Below are positions 51,171 to 62,775 of a stretch of DNA of 64,000 nucleotides, one piece after another. Location of the stretch: the NCBI RefSeq assembly GCF_037975245.1, contig NC_092562.1:12468001-12532000 (forward strand). The letters are read 5' to 3'. Position numbers and translations under genes: made by a program. Origin of the DNA: Apostichopus japonicus. Taxonomy: Eukaryota > Echinodermata > Holothuroidea > Aspidochirotida > Stichopodidae. Position 1 is the first letter of the stretch. Every line of letters starts with the position of its first letter. Under the pieces are notes generated by a model. It ran no database searches. It had not been told where the DNA came from and saw only the letters and a list, made by a program, of their open reading frames with translations.

Positions 51171-53050
51171 TTGGGTAGCATACAGGTGGCAGTGTGTAGC
51201 GGACTGTTTGCTCTAACCAAAGTTTAGTAATGTGAAGGTGGAGTTTCATGTATACATTGTTTCTTCATTAACTGATTTGTCATACCTAAATTTGTGTTGC
51301 AGGTAGATCCAACCGATATGTAATAATAGGATGGGGAAATTCCCCAGACTCATTTAGATTACCAACTCTTCCAGTTGTAGCCATGGTACCCAAATTTTAC
51401 TGTAACTTGTAGCTACACACAAAATGTTCCAAAAACGTGCCATCCTGTGTACTCACATTTACTGTTCTTACATTAGCTTTGTGAAAAAAACAGTTTTATT
51501 TCTCGCAAATTCATCCCGTCTTGAGTAGTTAATAGGACTTAATTAAGCTAATTAGTAAAGAGTAAGCCATTTTCTTCGTCGGAAATGATTCATATTCTTA
51601 GATTATCATCCACAGAATCACTAGTATGAATTTGAGAGGGATCTATACCATATCACATGTAATTTAAAGTGATATTGTGTGTTTTAACTATCTTGGTATT
51701 ATCGAGTTTTGTTTATGAAAGTACTTTTTTGCCTTGATTTGGCCTCCTTTTCCATTTTTACTCTGTCCATTTGGTGCTGTTATGAAAAATTGCCAGAAAT
51801 TAGAAACCAATTTCACTAACAGCTTTCGAGGTTGATTTGAAATCAATGCTATTCAACACTCATATCTCAACAGCGATTTATCATCAACTTACCATAGTCA
51901 CATATTACTTGAACTAAAAATGTAAAAGTCGAAAATCTTGAAATTTTCCAAGTTTGCTTCCAAGGTGTGCTTAAAACTGCATCTGAAAATGTCTCTGGGA
52001 GACTTGATGTTTGCGGATGGGACCTCACATTCATTAATCACTTCCGCACTTGCCTACATGAGTTTCTCAGCCGGCCTAACAATAGAGGTGCTCGGGTTAG
52101 TTGTTTGGGGATTATTAATATTAAAATCCATAACTCATAGTAAATTCTGAAATTGAGGGGGAAAAAATAAGAAAAATTTGTTTTTCTACATCTCAAAGTT
52201 TCCCAATCGATGTCAGTGTTTCTCCTGATGAGTTATTGGAAAGAAAAGCCAAAGTAAAACATTTGGTAGCATGTGACCAATTATCATATAATTTATTATA
52301 TTTCTGGAAACGTATATTTTTCTCGTCTTTTTCATTCGTGGGTATATTTTCATTGTGATCTGATTTGGAAATGAAGTGTTAAAGGACATCATGGGCCAAT
52401 AGAATTTTTCTTTTGACAATGAAACGTGGTTGCGTGTGGTTATTATTTTAGGTTTTGGTTTGTACCGGATAGGACAGTTGTCAACTGGGTATGAAGGTAT
52501 TTGATATATGTGCATATATAAACATATATATATGTATTATGTGTTCACCATATTTATTGTTTTCAATTTGAAATTATTGTTTAAAATTAAATGATAATTG
52601 ATTTCTTTACTGTGTTGCATACGTTTCATTCTTTCGTGTGTGTGTGTGCTTGTTCAGCAAAAGTAGCTACATTTGTTGACGTTATAGCTTTTTATGAAAT
52701 GTTCTTAAATGTATTTCATTGCTTCAGTCTTGCAATTCGAACAAGATGGCCATCCATGGAGTTGCAGATCTCATCTCATCTATGATGGAATGGATACATT
52801 GACCTTTGACCTCGACCCTTGATAACGACATAAGTACTATTTTTTTTAAATTTGTCACATTATTCTCTACATATCTTGTGGTTTAATGGTTCTTCCCAAC
52901 ATACTGACAAGCAGAAAATGTGCAAGTGTGCAATCTGAACATTATAGGCACGTATTTTAGGAATGGCGTGCAAACAGAACAAAAGGTTTAAGTTAACCAC
53001 TCTTTACTTACATTCACGATCGCGGATGGGATGACCATGCGTTTGTTTTT
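51171..53050. other. Gene-free AT-rich stretch
   Basis: Nothing coding was recognised. Short open frames occur on both strands without family resemblance. Part may be YIPF1 3' untranslated sequence. No transposon ends were found. Confidence 0.45.
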
Positions 53051-53061
53051 GATGTTACTAG

Positions 53062-53097
53062 TTTGAAGAAGATCCTGCTAGGACCGAAACGTCAGGC
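53062..53097 (+). other. Short retroelement-associated motif, hammerhead-like
   Basis: TTGAAGA, a short hairpin (TCCTGCTAGGA) and CGAAACGTC occur in the order of the CUGANGA, stem II and GAAA parts of a hammerhead ribozyme. The first core base is T where C is expected, and no closed third stem was found. I judge it repeat-derived; a catalytic role is doubtful. Confidence 0.3.
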
Positions 53098-53408
53098 CAA
53101 CTTACTTTTATACATTCTATTACACAGGCTCTCTAGTGGATAAGCAGTTTGCTAACAGTTTCATTTTATTTTAGTTTGATTAGAGTAACAATAAAAGTAG
53201 AGGGATCCTAAGATTAACCTGCGTGAAGAGTGTAGCGGTCTAATATGAAACTACGATGCAAACATATATGTATTACGTCTTATATAGGCATATCAGTTAC
53301 ATTGTTAGCCCCAATGTTTTAACTAAGAATAGGCCTACTGAGGCACAGTCCCCTACACGACCCACCCACTCAGCTCACCCCAGCCCCCAGTAGTTCCCTT
53401 GTTGGCAT

Positions 53409-54125
53409 GTTGTTAAGTTTAATGGCATTTTCTATCGCCTCAGGGATTCGTTCACTCCCTCTGTAGCTATTCAGCTTTACTATTCACTGGTTTGTTCTAA
53501 GATATCTTACGGTGCTGAAATTTATGGCATGGCTAAAACTACCATACTTAAGCCTTTACAAATCCTCCAAAATAGAATGTTAAAAACCATTACTTTTCAA
53601 CATCGACGTTATCCTACCAGTACTTTGCACAAAGACCTTGGTATTCTTAAGGTCAGCGACATTCATGTTCTCAAGATGTGTTCTTTTATTTATAAGTATA
53701 TCAACAATATTCTCCCCGTGTCTTTAGTGATATTGTTAATCCCTGTAATTCCGCGTATATTCGTAACAGTACGAGGAATAATACCCATTTTTCTGTTAGC
53801 AGACATCACTCGAAACACGGTCAATTACTCTTGAACAACTACTGCTATAAAACCTGGAAAGTGCTTCCAAATGATATTAAAACTGTTAAATCTTATGTAA
53901 CGTTTAAGCGAAAACTTAAAGCCCACCTAATTGAAAACTACGCTGACTGAGTATTGATTATCTCATGTTTATTTATCTCTACTCTTAATTGTTACCTTCA
54001 TTCATTGTTTTTTGTTATTTTTGGTCGCTAGCTCGATAAACTATTGTTTTCTAGTGTCCTGTTTATACTATACCACTTTGTTCTATTGTTCTTATGTATA
54101 GACGAAATAAATGAAATTAAAATGA
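53409..54125 (+). pseudogene. 3' end of a non-LTR retrotransposon reverse-transcriptase ORF, frameshifted
   Basis: The translation contains LYYSLVCSKISYGAEIYG, LKPLQILQNRMLKTI and LHKDLGILKVSDIHVLKM, the C-terminal part of the reverse-transcriptase polyprotein in CR1/Jockey-group LINEs, lying past the catalytic core. A frame change occurs near 53,724; the other frame then continues IVNPCNSAYIRN...YCYKTWKVLPNDIKTVKS to a stop at about 53,950. A short 3' tail ending in ATGAAATTAAAATGAAAA follows. The endonuclease and catalytic motifs are missing, so this is a 5'-truncated dead copy. Confidence 0.8.
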
Positions 54126-54266
54126 AAATGTAAAGCAAATAATGACAACACAAACCTAACAATTTACACCTGAATTCCCAATATGGCACCCCAGAACATA
54201 GAGGGTACAGCTACCATCAGACTGCCCTGCGTGCTTTTATATCTTCAATTACCTGTGTAAAACCAG

Positions 54267-54560
54267 GGGCGTATCCAGGATTTTCCAATAGGGGGGGCGC
54301 CAGGCATGAATGATCGCCGTCCTGGGGGATGGGTCTAAGGGGAGGGGTGTACAATTTTTGCTTTCAAAGAAGGGCTGAAATGCAAAATGGTGTCATATGC
54401 ACGGGCGGCGATCCGTACTTCCGAGTGGGGGGGGGGGGGATATGACCTTGTTGACTATCTAAGCGTAGCGCCACCATGGGTTGGCGCGAAGCGTACAAGA
54501 AAATTTTGGGATTAACAAACCCTCTAGATGGCCGGAAACGGCACTTCCCGAGGTTTTCAA
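54267..54560. mobile_element. Left part of a CAGGGGCGTATCC element
   Basis: Starts CAGGGGCGTATCCAGG, a hAT-style end. It contains the GC-rich palindrome module (about 54320-54350, shortened) and the hairpin core in inverted orientation (about 54446-54560). A possible right end ACGCCCCTG occurs at about 55380-55388, but flanking bases do not match, so the right boundary is open. A related start occurs at 62776. Confidence 0.5.
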
Positions 54561-56029
54561 GCGGCATATACCCAACTTTAAAATAGGGATGTCATGTCCG
54601 AAATATCTCATAATCAGGATCCAAAATACTTTTTTTTTTAATTTCGGGTGTTATTTTGGGAAAATTGCCCCTGTCAATCTTGTTTCAGGCGCAACGTTAG
54701 AATGTTCGAGAGCCCTGTTATATTATTCGATGAAGAAAATGGCCTCATGCAGGCTATTATAGGCCTATACACATGCAATACACAATTACACATAGTTACA
54801 TTCCTAGGTACCGATTGCTAGGGCATCCAGGTGAAACGTGTATTAAACATTACCCTGGTTACATGAGATTCTCAGCTGTTCGAGGGAACATGTACGTGTG
54901 TAGACCTACTATAGGGCCTATATGAATACTATGAGGGTGCATATATGTACTATATCAATACCGTGAGCGCAATAATACATTTTGTTGTTATAGGGCCAAT
55001 GAAGCCTACAGTCAACTATTTTTGCTTTATAAAGACGCTTTATTTGAAAAGATCGCACTGCGTTTATGGTAGGCGAGAAATGAAGCTATAAGAAAGAGCC
55101 GTACATTAACGAAGATGCATAAATGTAGGCATGAAAATATTCTTATCCCTGGCATTTGGTGGGGGGGGGGGGATATGGTGCATTACATCCCCTCCACCCA
55201 TTTTCATGGGGGGATATATCCCCCTCCACCCCTGGACCCCATCAGTGGCACTAAGGCGGGCCCCTGGAACCTACCCGATAAAGGCTTGCTTCAAGGCGCT
55301 AGCGGTGTGCGCTAAGCGGACACTTCCTTAGTTGATCCATGTTTAGTCATTTACATTCCCCACTTTTCAATTGGGATTAACGCCCCTGCTCATACTACTG
55401 GTAAACTAATGCACATCATGATGCTAGGCCTAGTCATTGGCCTACAACATGTTATGATGGTTAGGCCTACTACGTCTCGGAAACATTACTTTTGTTCTAG
55501 AAGAATTTGTGCAAATTTTCACACATAAGAAAAGGAGCATAAACGAGCTTATGGTGTGTTGGTGGACATCAATTGTCAACAGAGGATGTTAAATAGGAAC
55601 ATAATCTAAGCATTCTGGTGAGATTTGCTTTCAATTCCTATGTACCGTTTTTGAGATATTGACCATCACATCACACCTGTTTGCTTCTAGTTCACATGTG
55701 GTATAGAATATTAGATCTATAACTTCAACTGTGAATATGGCCAAAACGGTACATAGGAACCAAAGTCTCTGGTACATCGGAACAAGAGTGAAAGATATAG
55801 ACTAGAGATTGTACATATATATTCATTTGCCTTGATCGTTTATTTCCATTTCATTTAACAGGATTCACAAATGATTTCGAGTTGGTAAGCGGTCATGTTT
55901 GATCTCTAGAGGCAGCAAATATACCCGTACCAAACATAAATTTAGCATTGTTCGATACAGGTTACAAAGGCCTTTAGTGGAATGACGACCTTCCTTACTG
56001 GTTTCGAGCCTCTGGACATATATACAATC
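54561..56029. other. Gene-free stretch, repeat-derived in part
   Basis: No conserved coding sequence. A G run at about 55160 and a GGGGGATATATCCCCC palindrome near 55208 suggest more transposon-derived DNA, but boundaries could not be drawn. Confidence 0.4.
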
Positions 56030-56100
56030 ATTGTCCATGGCCTAGTTGGTTAGGCTGCTCGCATATAAAGCGGGAGGTCAGGGTTCGATTGTCATGTTTT
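56030..56100 (+). mobile_element. tRNA-like SINE head
   Basis: A box TGGCCTAGTTGGTTAGGC and B box GGTCAGGGTTCGATTGTC are well spaced, but the 5' and 3' arms do not form an acceptor stem, so a tRNA gene is unlikely. The following sequence (about 56100-56230) contains repeated AAGTCA words. Confidence 0.55.
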
Positions 56101-56231
56101 CTTGCTATTATGCTGTGTTGTGGCAAACTCACTTTTTGTCAAATCAAGTGACAAGTTATTTCTTTGCCAAGTTATGTAAAGTCACAAGTCATTTTATTTC
56201 CATCAACTCATAGTCAAGTCAAACATTCACA

Positions 56232-57915
56232 CTGGCGGATCCAGGGCCGTTGTTTGGGAGGGGCCAAAGTGGCATTAGAGTGATATGGGGGAGGGGTCTA
56301 AGGGGAGGGGGTGCCCCCCTCCCCTTTGGAAAATTTTCTATTGCTGAATGCCCTCAGATGCAATTTGGTGCGACAAAAGTGTACAATGGTGATGTTAATT
56401 TACTTCTAAAAAAAATGTTTTCCAGGTGTAATTTTCTAAAATATTTATAAAACAAAGTTGGGATCATCTTTCTCAAGAAATTTTATTTCTCATAGGTTAT
56501 AAATTTCTTACAACCAGCCTGTAACTGCAAAATGGTGTTAAACTGTAAATCCTCATGCTCATACATTTACATAGCTCCCAACTCTTGAGAAGGCAAATGC
56601 TGGTCCATGCCACGAATCGCCGTCCTGGGGGAGGGGTATAAGGGAAGGGGGTGTCCCCCTCCCCTTTTGATTTTTTTTGGAATCCTGGTGATGCCTACAT
56701 GTAAAATGGTGGCACTTAGAAAGGCTTTTGTCACCCAAAATTTTCTGAGAAATATGCATTTTTTTTGTGTGTAACATCAATAAATTGAATAGTAGGTGAT
56801 AATTCATTCTTTCCCGTGGCATGAAAATGTTCGCTGCTCGCCCCAATGAAAAGAATTATAGGCTAATTTGAGGTTCAAATGATGCTGTAAAGGAGGTTTT
56901 ATACTCTATTATGCTAAATGCTAAAGAAATGATGGTTGCTAAGTCAAAATTTGATGCAAATTTTTTTATGTATACTTGACAATTACAATGCGGTTTTTTC
57001 GGACGCTTGTGCGGGTCAGCGGGTTTGGGTGTTAGAATGCGGGTCTAATTCCCGCGAATTGCGGGTCAGTTGGGAGCTCTGCATTTAATTTTAAACCAGA
57101 AAACGAAATGGTTTAGACTAGTCTACCACTGCTATTCCTCTCGATTTTTTTAATTTCCAATCATATGATTTAGCGGATGTTCGGAAACACTTTTTGGCTC
57201 ACCTTTGGGGGAGGGGCATGGCCCCAAGGGCGGCGGAACCGGGGGGGGGGGCACAGGGGGCACGTGCCCCCCACTTTTCCTCAGGGTTAAAAATGTGCCC
57301 TTTTTCTACATAAAAATTGAGGTGTCTCAAGTTAGCAAGAGGCCAGGGAACCAGAATGAACACTCGGGAAGGGCCGTTTCCGGCCATCTGAGGGGTTTGT
57401 AAAACCAAGATTGTTCTTGTACGCTCCGCGCCAACCGATGGTGGCGCTCCGCTCAGATAGTCATGCATACAACTTTGCAAATCCTGGCTACGCCCCTGAC
57501 TTTTAATGAATTTATGTGGGTCAAACTCAAAGCTGTTTCGAATGGAAACAATTTGTTAAGATATTAACAAGAAATAAACTCTAATTCGGAAGATTCCTAC
57601 ATTAGCAACTAGCATGATTTCACCTCATTTGTCTCAATAGAAAACTTGTTCCTTGTTTCCCAATTTGCACATTGGATATTGCAGTGCTAGTATGCATATT
57701 TTCCTTGAGGGGGGGGGGGGGGGCGTTGATGGAGTGATGTGTATACGCAAATAAGATAATACAATAAGAGTTATAAAGGGTACTAAATATCAGGCTACAT
57801 CAGTCCAATCGAATTTCTGCAAAGTGCCCTTTGATGTCGGTGCCCCCCCAGATTAAAAGTGCTTCCGCCGCCCTTGCATGGCCCCCCATGCCCCCCCCCC
57901 CTTTGGATCCGCCAG
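56232..57915. mobile_element. Element with CTGGCGGATCC ends, carrying a nested insertion
   Basis: Inverted ends CTGGCGGATCC (56232-56242) and GGATCCGCCAG (57905-57915). Inside are two copies of the GC-rich palindrome module (about 56284-56335 and 56625-56670). No target duplication is visible. The family A element at 57225-57876 is inserted near its right end and is therefore younger. Confidence 0.6.
57225..57876. mobile_element. Non-autonomous hAT-like element, family A copy 2, 652 bp
   Basis: Same ends and interior as the element at 12459-13113. The exact 8-bp target duplication CATGGCCC lies at 57217-57224 and 57877-57884. The core module is at about 57362-57465. Close similarity to copy 1 and the different target sites show recent transposition of a family that needs a transposase from elsewhere. 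Confidence 0.9.
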
Positions 57916-58019
57916 CGAACTTTCTTCAAATCTAGTTAAGTCATGTTATCTGCCAGTCAAGTCAAGTTAAGTCAATTAAATCACGAATCATTTATCGCCC
58001 AGGCAATAACACTGTTCCG

Positions 58020-58048
58020 TAGGTGTATGTATGTATGTATAGGACTAA

Positions 58049-58083
<35 letters not shown>
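58020..58083. repeat. GTAT and AT microsatellite
   Basis: Several GTAT units followed by an uninterrupted run of about 15 TA dinucleotides. Confidence 0.95.
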
Positions 58084-58085
<2 letters not shown>

Positions 58086-58710
58086 TACCATCAGACAAGC
58101 AGTAAGTTGGTTATACTCTCGTCCAAACTGTAGAAGCTAGGGTATCCTAAGCTGTTAATATTAACACCAACATTTTTGAAGAGAATTGTGGAGAAATGCA
58201 CCATTCAGATAAATAACAACCAGTAATTCTACAAGTCAATCTGATAATAATTGAATTACATTGCATCAGAACAGAACCTAACAGCTAGGAATGTGAACTT
58301 TCGTTTTCCATTGATTGATTCAAAGTTACAACAAAAACATTGGTAAATATGGATTATGTTTCAAACAAATCATTTGTGCTGATTCTATAACCCTTGTTAT
58401 CGGTTTTTCGACTCAGAGGTAAAACCATCATACATTTAATAATTGATTATTTCTTTATAAATGTTATATTAATAAATAATCATAGAGAAAATGCTCAATT
58501 AATTAACTGTGAAACGAACTTACGTAAAGTTTCTTGTGAACATGCAGAAATGCTAGAATCGGGTTGCATGAACATTTGAACATTCGGGAAACATTGGCGA
58601 TATAAGTTAACGTTTTCAGTTATAAACTATGTAAACAACGTACATTTTCATTACTAACTTCATGTTGGAACAAGATGCGCTGGAAGTGAGTTGCCCAAGA
58701 CTGCCTGTCA

Positions 58711-59073
58711 GCCATGTTATCAATAGCAGTTTTGTGAATAGTATGATTGCCGTTGTTATATCCTTTACACTTTTAATTCTTAGAACTGACGATTCACTCT
58801 TTCAAAATTGTTGTTTGCGAAGCCGTAGAAATCCTTTCTATTGAAAAACGTCCGATAAACTTGGATTCATTAAGACTTTGACCTATATAAGCCATGTTAT
58901 CAATATCAGTTTTGTGAATAGCATGATTTCCGTTGTTCGTTGTTATCCTTTACAATTTGATTCTTAGAACTGGTAATTCACTCTTTCACAAAGTTTTTCT
59001 GTTTGCGTTGCCATGGAATTCCTTTCCATTGAAAAACGTTCGATAAACTTGGATTCATTACGAATTTGACCTT
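58711..59073. repeat. 180-bp tandem duplication
   Basis: Two diverged copies begin GCCATGTTATCAATA at 58711 and 58891. Each contains TTTTGTGAATAG and GATAAACTTGGATTCATTA. Divergence (substitutions and small indels) shows an older duplication than the 138-bp array at 33440. Confidence 0.9.
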
Positions 59074-59203
59074 GATTTAAGCATGCAGTTACCGTACGGT
59101 GTATACCTCACTTTGATCTATTTAGTTCACTATTCATTTCATATCTCGTAAAATTGTAAACATCACTATCAATTTCATATCTTTCTTTCACGGGATTTCC
59201 GCG

Positions 59204-59385
59204 TGCTTCAGATTATCGTTAAACCCTGCGGACGATTCCTTCTATCATTGAACTTGCTACAAGTCTTCGTCGTTAGGTACCTATAGGTACCGACAGTTCT
59301 TCAATCCATCAAAGCGACATATATCCGTGATCTTCTTATTCGTTACGGCTGATTACATTTTGTGTCTTCTACATCAATCTGATCT
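59204..59385 (-). pseudogene. Decayed copy of the orphan gene's last exon
   Basis: This stretch aligns by eye with 59409-59577, the 3' half of the last exon of the gene at 59412-61914. Shared words include TGAACTTGCTACAAGTCTT-like and CCGACAGTTCTTCA. In the minus-strand frame of the real exon it has a TAA, frame-changing indels and a duplicated GGTACC, so it cannot encode the same peptide. It lies directly downstream of the intact exon. Confidence 0.75.
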
Positions 59386-59411
59386 TTCCAGCCATGTAAT
59401 ATCAGCCTGCT

Positions 59412-61914
59412 TCAGATTTCGTTAAAGCCCAGCAGACTATTCTTTCTATTATTGAACTTACTACAAGTCTTAGTCCTTAGATACCGACAGTTCTTCAGTT
59501 CATCAAAGCTACATATCTCCGTTAAATCTTCTTCATCACATTTGATGGCATTTAGTGTCTGGTTGATCAATCGGAGAGAATCTCTCCGTTCTCGGTGCAT
59601 AAGTTTACACTCACCGGAGCCTACGGACAGCAATGTGCTGGATTTGCTGCTTACCCCTGGAGCCTGGGAGGATGCACACGCCACGGACATGAGTCTGCAG
59701 TTGAAAGATGATGACAAAAAACGTTTACATTTCAATTAAAGACACTTTGATGCTCAGGTGTTCGCCAAGGCCGCTTCCCTCATAGAAAAGCGCTAGACAT
59801 CGCTTCACAGTTTAATGTAATGATACAATGCGGCCCGATGCGATGCGACGCGGTGAGTTGCAATACGCTTAAAATATGACACAGGTACAATTATGATATT
59901 ATATGATGTGATGTGATTGGACGTGGTATGGTGTGGTATTATATGGTATATGACAGGGGAAAATGAAAAGGGTTATATATGTAATGTTGCGTGCGCTATT
60001 CGGCCGCTTGTCGTCACAGTTTTACCCCCTTTCTGCTGGATTATGAAGGGATATCCTCACAAATAGACTGAACAGGCTGTACTAAGTTTCACCTGTAAAA
60101 TATTGGTCTCTGTTACCAAACCACGGAAGGCATTGAACAACATAATTATATGCTGCACTTTTGTGTTAAGGGACCAATTTTACTGATTAACGGGTACTCA
60201 CCTTTACCAGTTTAAACTGGTAAAGCAATGAGAACTAGCTGGCTACGGTCGCGTATCATTTGGCTCCTAAATCGGCAGCGTTTGAACGGGGAAGTCTAAT
60301 GACAACTACACACATATATAACACGCAGGCTACTGATGTGTAATTGAGTATCTGAGTAGATACCTTTACATTCAGTCTTCGATATTTAAATACACACAGC
60401 ATAACGTTCTTCTTTACATACGTTCTGTTACTTCTATGATTGTTAGTGACATCAAGTTTACCCTGGATCCTTTGGTATTTGTTTTCGTTGAGTTTTTTAC
60501 TAACTCAGCCTACTGTATTTTGTAAGTTACATTTGCAACAATCTGACCATACTAGTACCACACGGAACCGTAAAATGCAAGATATGGTAGCTAGAAAAGT
60601 TTGTTGCTCCCACGCATGGGAACTTGCAAAAATCGTACATCATCTGAAATGAATGTTTTCATACAGTGTTAGTTACAGTGAAGTGATATCGAGCTACAGT
60701 TGAGTTGGAATTAAATGTGACCATGACGGCGTCGACGGTCTTCCACTCCTATAGATCTGTTACAAAAACGAATATTCATTAAGGGTGCGATCTTACCTTG
60801 TCACCTGACCAACCGTCTTGAGACTTATTCCTGTTTTAACTCGTCTCCAGTACGGCAGAGTTTTTGGTTGACCCTCACTGGTCGCATTGCTACTATTAGC
60901 CGAACCGCTCTCCGATTTTAACAAGCATCTCATGGGAGGGGTCACTGCAACCTCATGCGCATGAACTTCAGTTCTTTCTTTGGATTTCTCAGAGGCCTTC
61001 TCAGATTCAACTATGTTTTCTATTTCCTTCTTTTTGACTAATCGACGAAACCGACGACCAGGCAGCTTTGATTTGACGAGGGTGTTAACCGTCCTATCGA
61101 AACTACTAGAACAATCAGAAGGTGACGACGACGACGGTATATCCTTAGTAATGTACGTCAAGCCTTCCTGTTCATCTTCAGTAATGACGTCAGCTTGCAT
61201 TGACTCTCGACCCGTTTTAATTGGGTCGAGTAATGAGTTCAATTTTGGAAGCGTGCCCATGTTTATTAATGCTGAGGTAAGAGAGGACCTTCTAACCATC
61301 AAGTCTCCGGGGTCGAGTGGAGAAGATCGCCTTCTGGTATGCAAGTCAAAAAGTGCCTGCTGAAATACGGATGAAGTTGGTGGAAGTTTAGGCCTAACGT
61401 CAGGAGTGACATCATCAGCGGGTTCGGCCAAATCGTTTTCGCCTGACACTTGCTCGTTGTGGTCGTCGCTGTGGTAATTCGAGCCAGGCGATATTGGTGG
61501 CAGGACACCAGTGAGGTTCTCCATACCTAGTAACATTGTCGTAGAGTTGCTGCTTAGCTGATTGACTGTTTCTTTTCCTGATATGTTCAAGTTGTTGAAT
61601 TCATTTCGCTTTCGATGTAAGTCAGGTCTTGCGGGGCTACGGGCTCGTCTTAGGCCCACTGGTGACAGCGGGGGTCTATTCCCTTCCCTATCAACACTTA
61701 GAAATGCGCTGGTTCCTTTTGTATACTTCTGTGTCTCTATACTCGGAAGATAGATCCCCCGTGTATTCCCTCCCGACCTGTTCGGTGACACTGATTTAAA
61801 GTTGGTTTTCAAAGGAATTTCCTTGTTATCTTGCAAACTTGAAACCGCGGAGTTATATATGTCATCTGGTTCCATGTTGAGGTCTCTGTTTTTTACTACT
61901 GAAATCAGTGGCAT
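59412..61914 (-). CDS. Unrecognised two-exon gene, Ser/Pro-rich basic protein
   Basis: Exon 1 (61914-60797) ends AG|GTAAGA and exon 2 (59694-59412) begins after TTTCAACTGCAG with a pyrimidine-rich tract. The phase matches (AG + A = Arg) and the joined frame gives 466 aa. The first in-frame ATG (61914) follows an in-frame TGA about 30 nt upstream. I do not recognise the family. Residues 1-280 look disordered, rich in Ser, Pro and Asn. There are two basic RRSS-type sites suited to basophilic kinases (RRRSS 194-198, RRSSL 208-212), a basic patch LPGRRFRRLVKKK (284-296), an amphipathic-looking WRRVKTGISLKTVGQVTRLM (356-375), and an acidic KCDEEDLTEICSFDEL near the C-terminus. No signal peptide or membrane span is evident. 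A regulatory or scaffold role is possible but unproven. Confidence 0.65.
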
Positions 61915-61989
61915 GTTAACTATAGCCTTTACATACAAAGTTCAAAACACTGATAATTATAATACTGTATTTTCGAAATGTTTTGACGA

Positions 61990-62775
61990 GTTTCGTAGTA
62001 GCTTGGGTCCACTACAATATACAGTACGATGGCATAAGTATGTACAGTTCCTATGACATAATAATTATAATAATTCCCCTTCATGTGCGGAACTATCCGG
62101 AGTTATAGAACAGACATTCAAGTTGTACTGTATCGGGAACGGCTAACCAAATAACCATTTTAAAATCAATTTAAAGTTAATATGACACGAATATGTGTTC
62201 ATGCGATGTAAATTTACGACGCTATTCGGTGAGACGATCTATTCACCACGATTGGAAAGCCTTGTTATAGTATCAATATAAGATTAACAAATGTTCAAAC
62301 AATAGGTTCAATTCCAAGACAGTTTAAAACAACGAGTCCTTCATGTTCCGCAGATTACGTAAATAGTCTTGTTCCAATACGAACAAATAGCTTCTTTCAT
62401 CCCCGACTTAAGTATTCGAACAACAAAAATGATCTCTCTCTCCACCTCTCTCCCTCTATAGCTTCTACATATGTTGTTTTGATTGTACGTATAGAGCAGT
62501 TGGAATTAGCAATTAACAGGGCTGAGTATACTTGTAACCCCTACTTTGTATAGCCTACTTTCAATACTGAATAGTTCTTGTTTGGTAACCTATAACAAAT
62601 AGTTTATCGATTATCATTGGCACCCAACGAGTGAAAAGCATTTTCTTTTTTTGTTAACCAAAAGGATTTATGCAGAAAATCCCTGGACGTATAACTCAGT
62701 CACGACTGAGAAATGGGTCTATCGATCTGAAGTTCGTATTATCACAGGGTCCCATCGCCGGAGCATATAAACCAG
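61990..62775. other. Gene-free upstream region of the orphan gene
   Basis: AT-rich sequence that should contain the orphan gene's promoter. No conserved coding sequence or transposon ends were recognised; a CT-rich tract lies near 62430-62460. Confidence 0.4.

Noticed and set aside
54267-55388. Full transposon from CAGGGGCG to CGCCCCTG
   Set aside because: The inverted match is only about 9 bp and the flanks show no target duplication, so only the left part is reported.
56037-56095. Possible tRNA gene
   Set aside because: A and B boxes are present but no acceptor stem forms; treated as a SINE head.
59452-59739. 95-aa plus-strand open frame opposite the orphan gene's last exon
   Set aside because: The minus strand has a phase-matched acceptor and joins exon 1; the plus frame has no such support.
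60980-61363. 127-aa plus-strand open frame
   Set aside because: Antisense of the long orphan-gene exon, without splice or family support.
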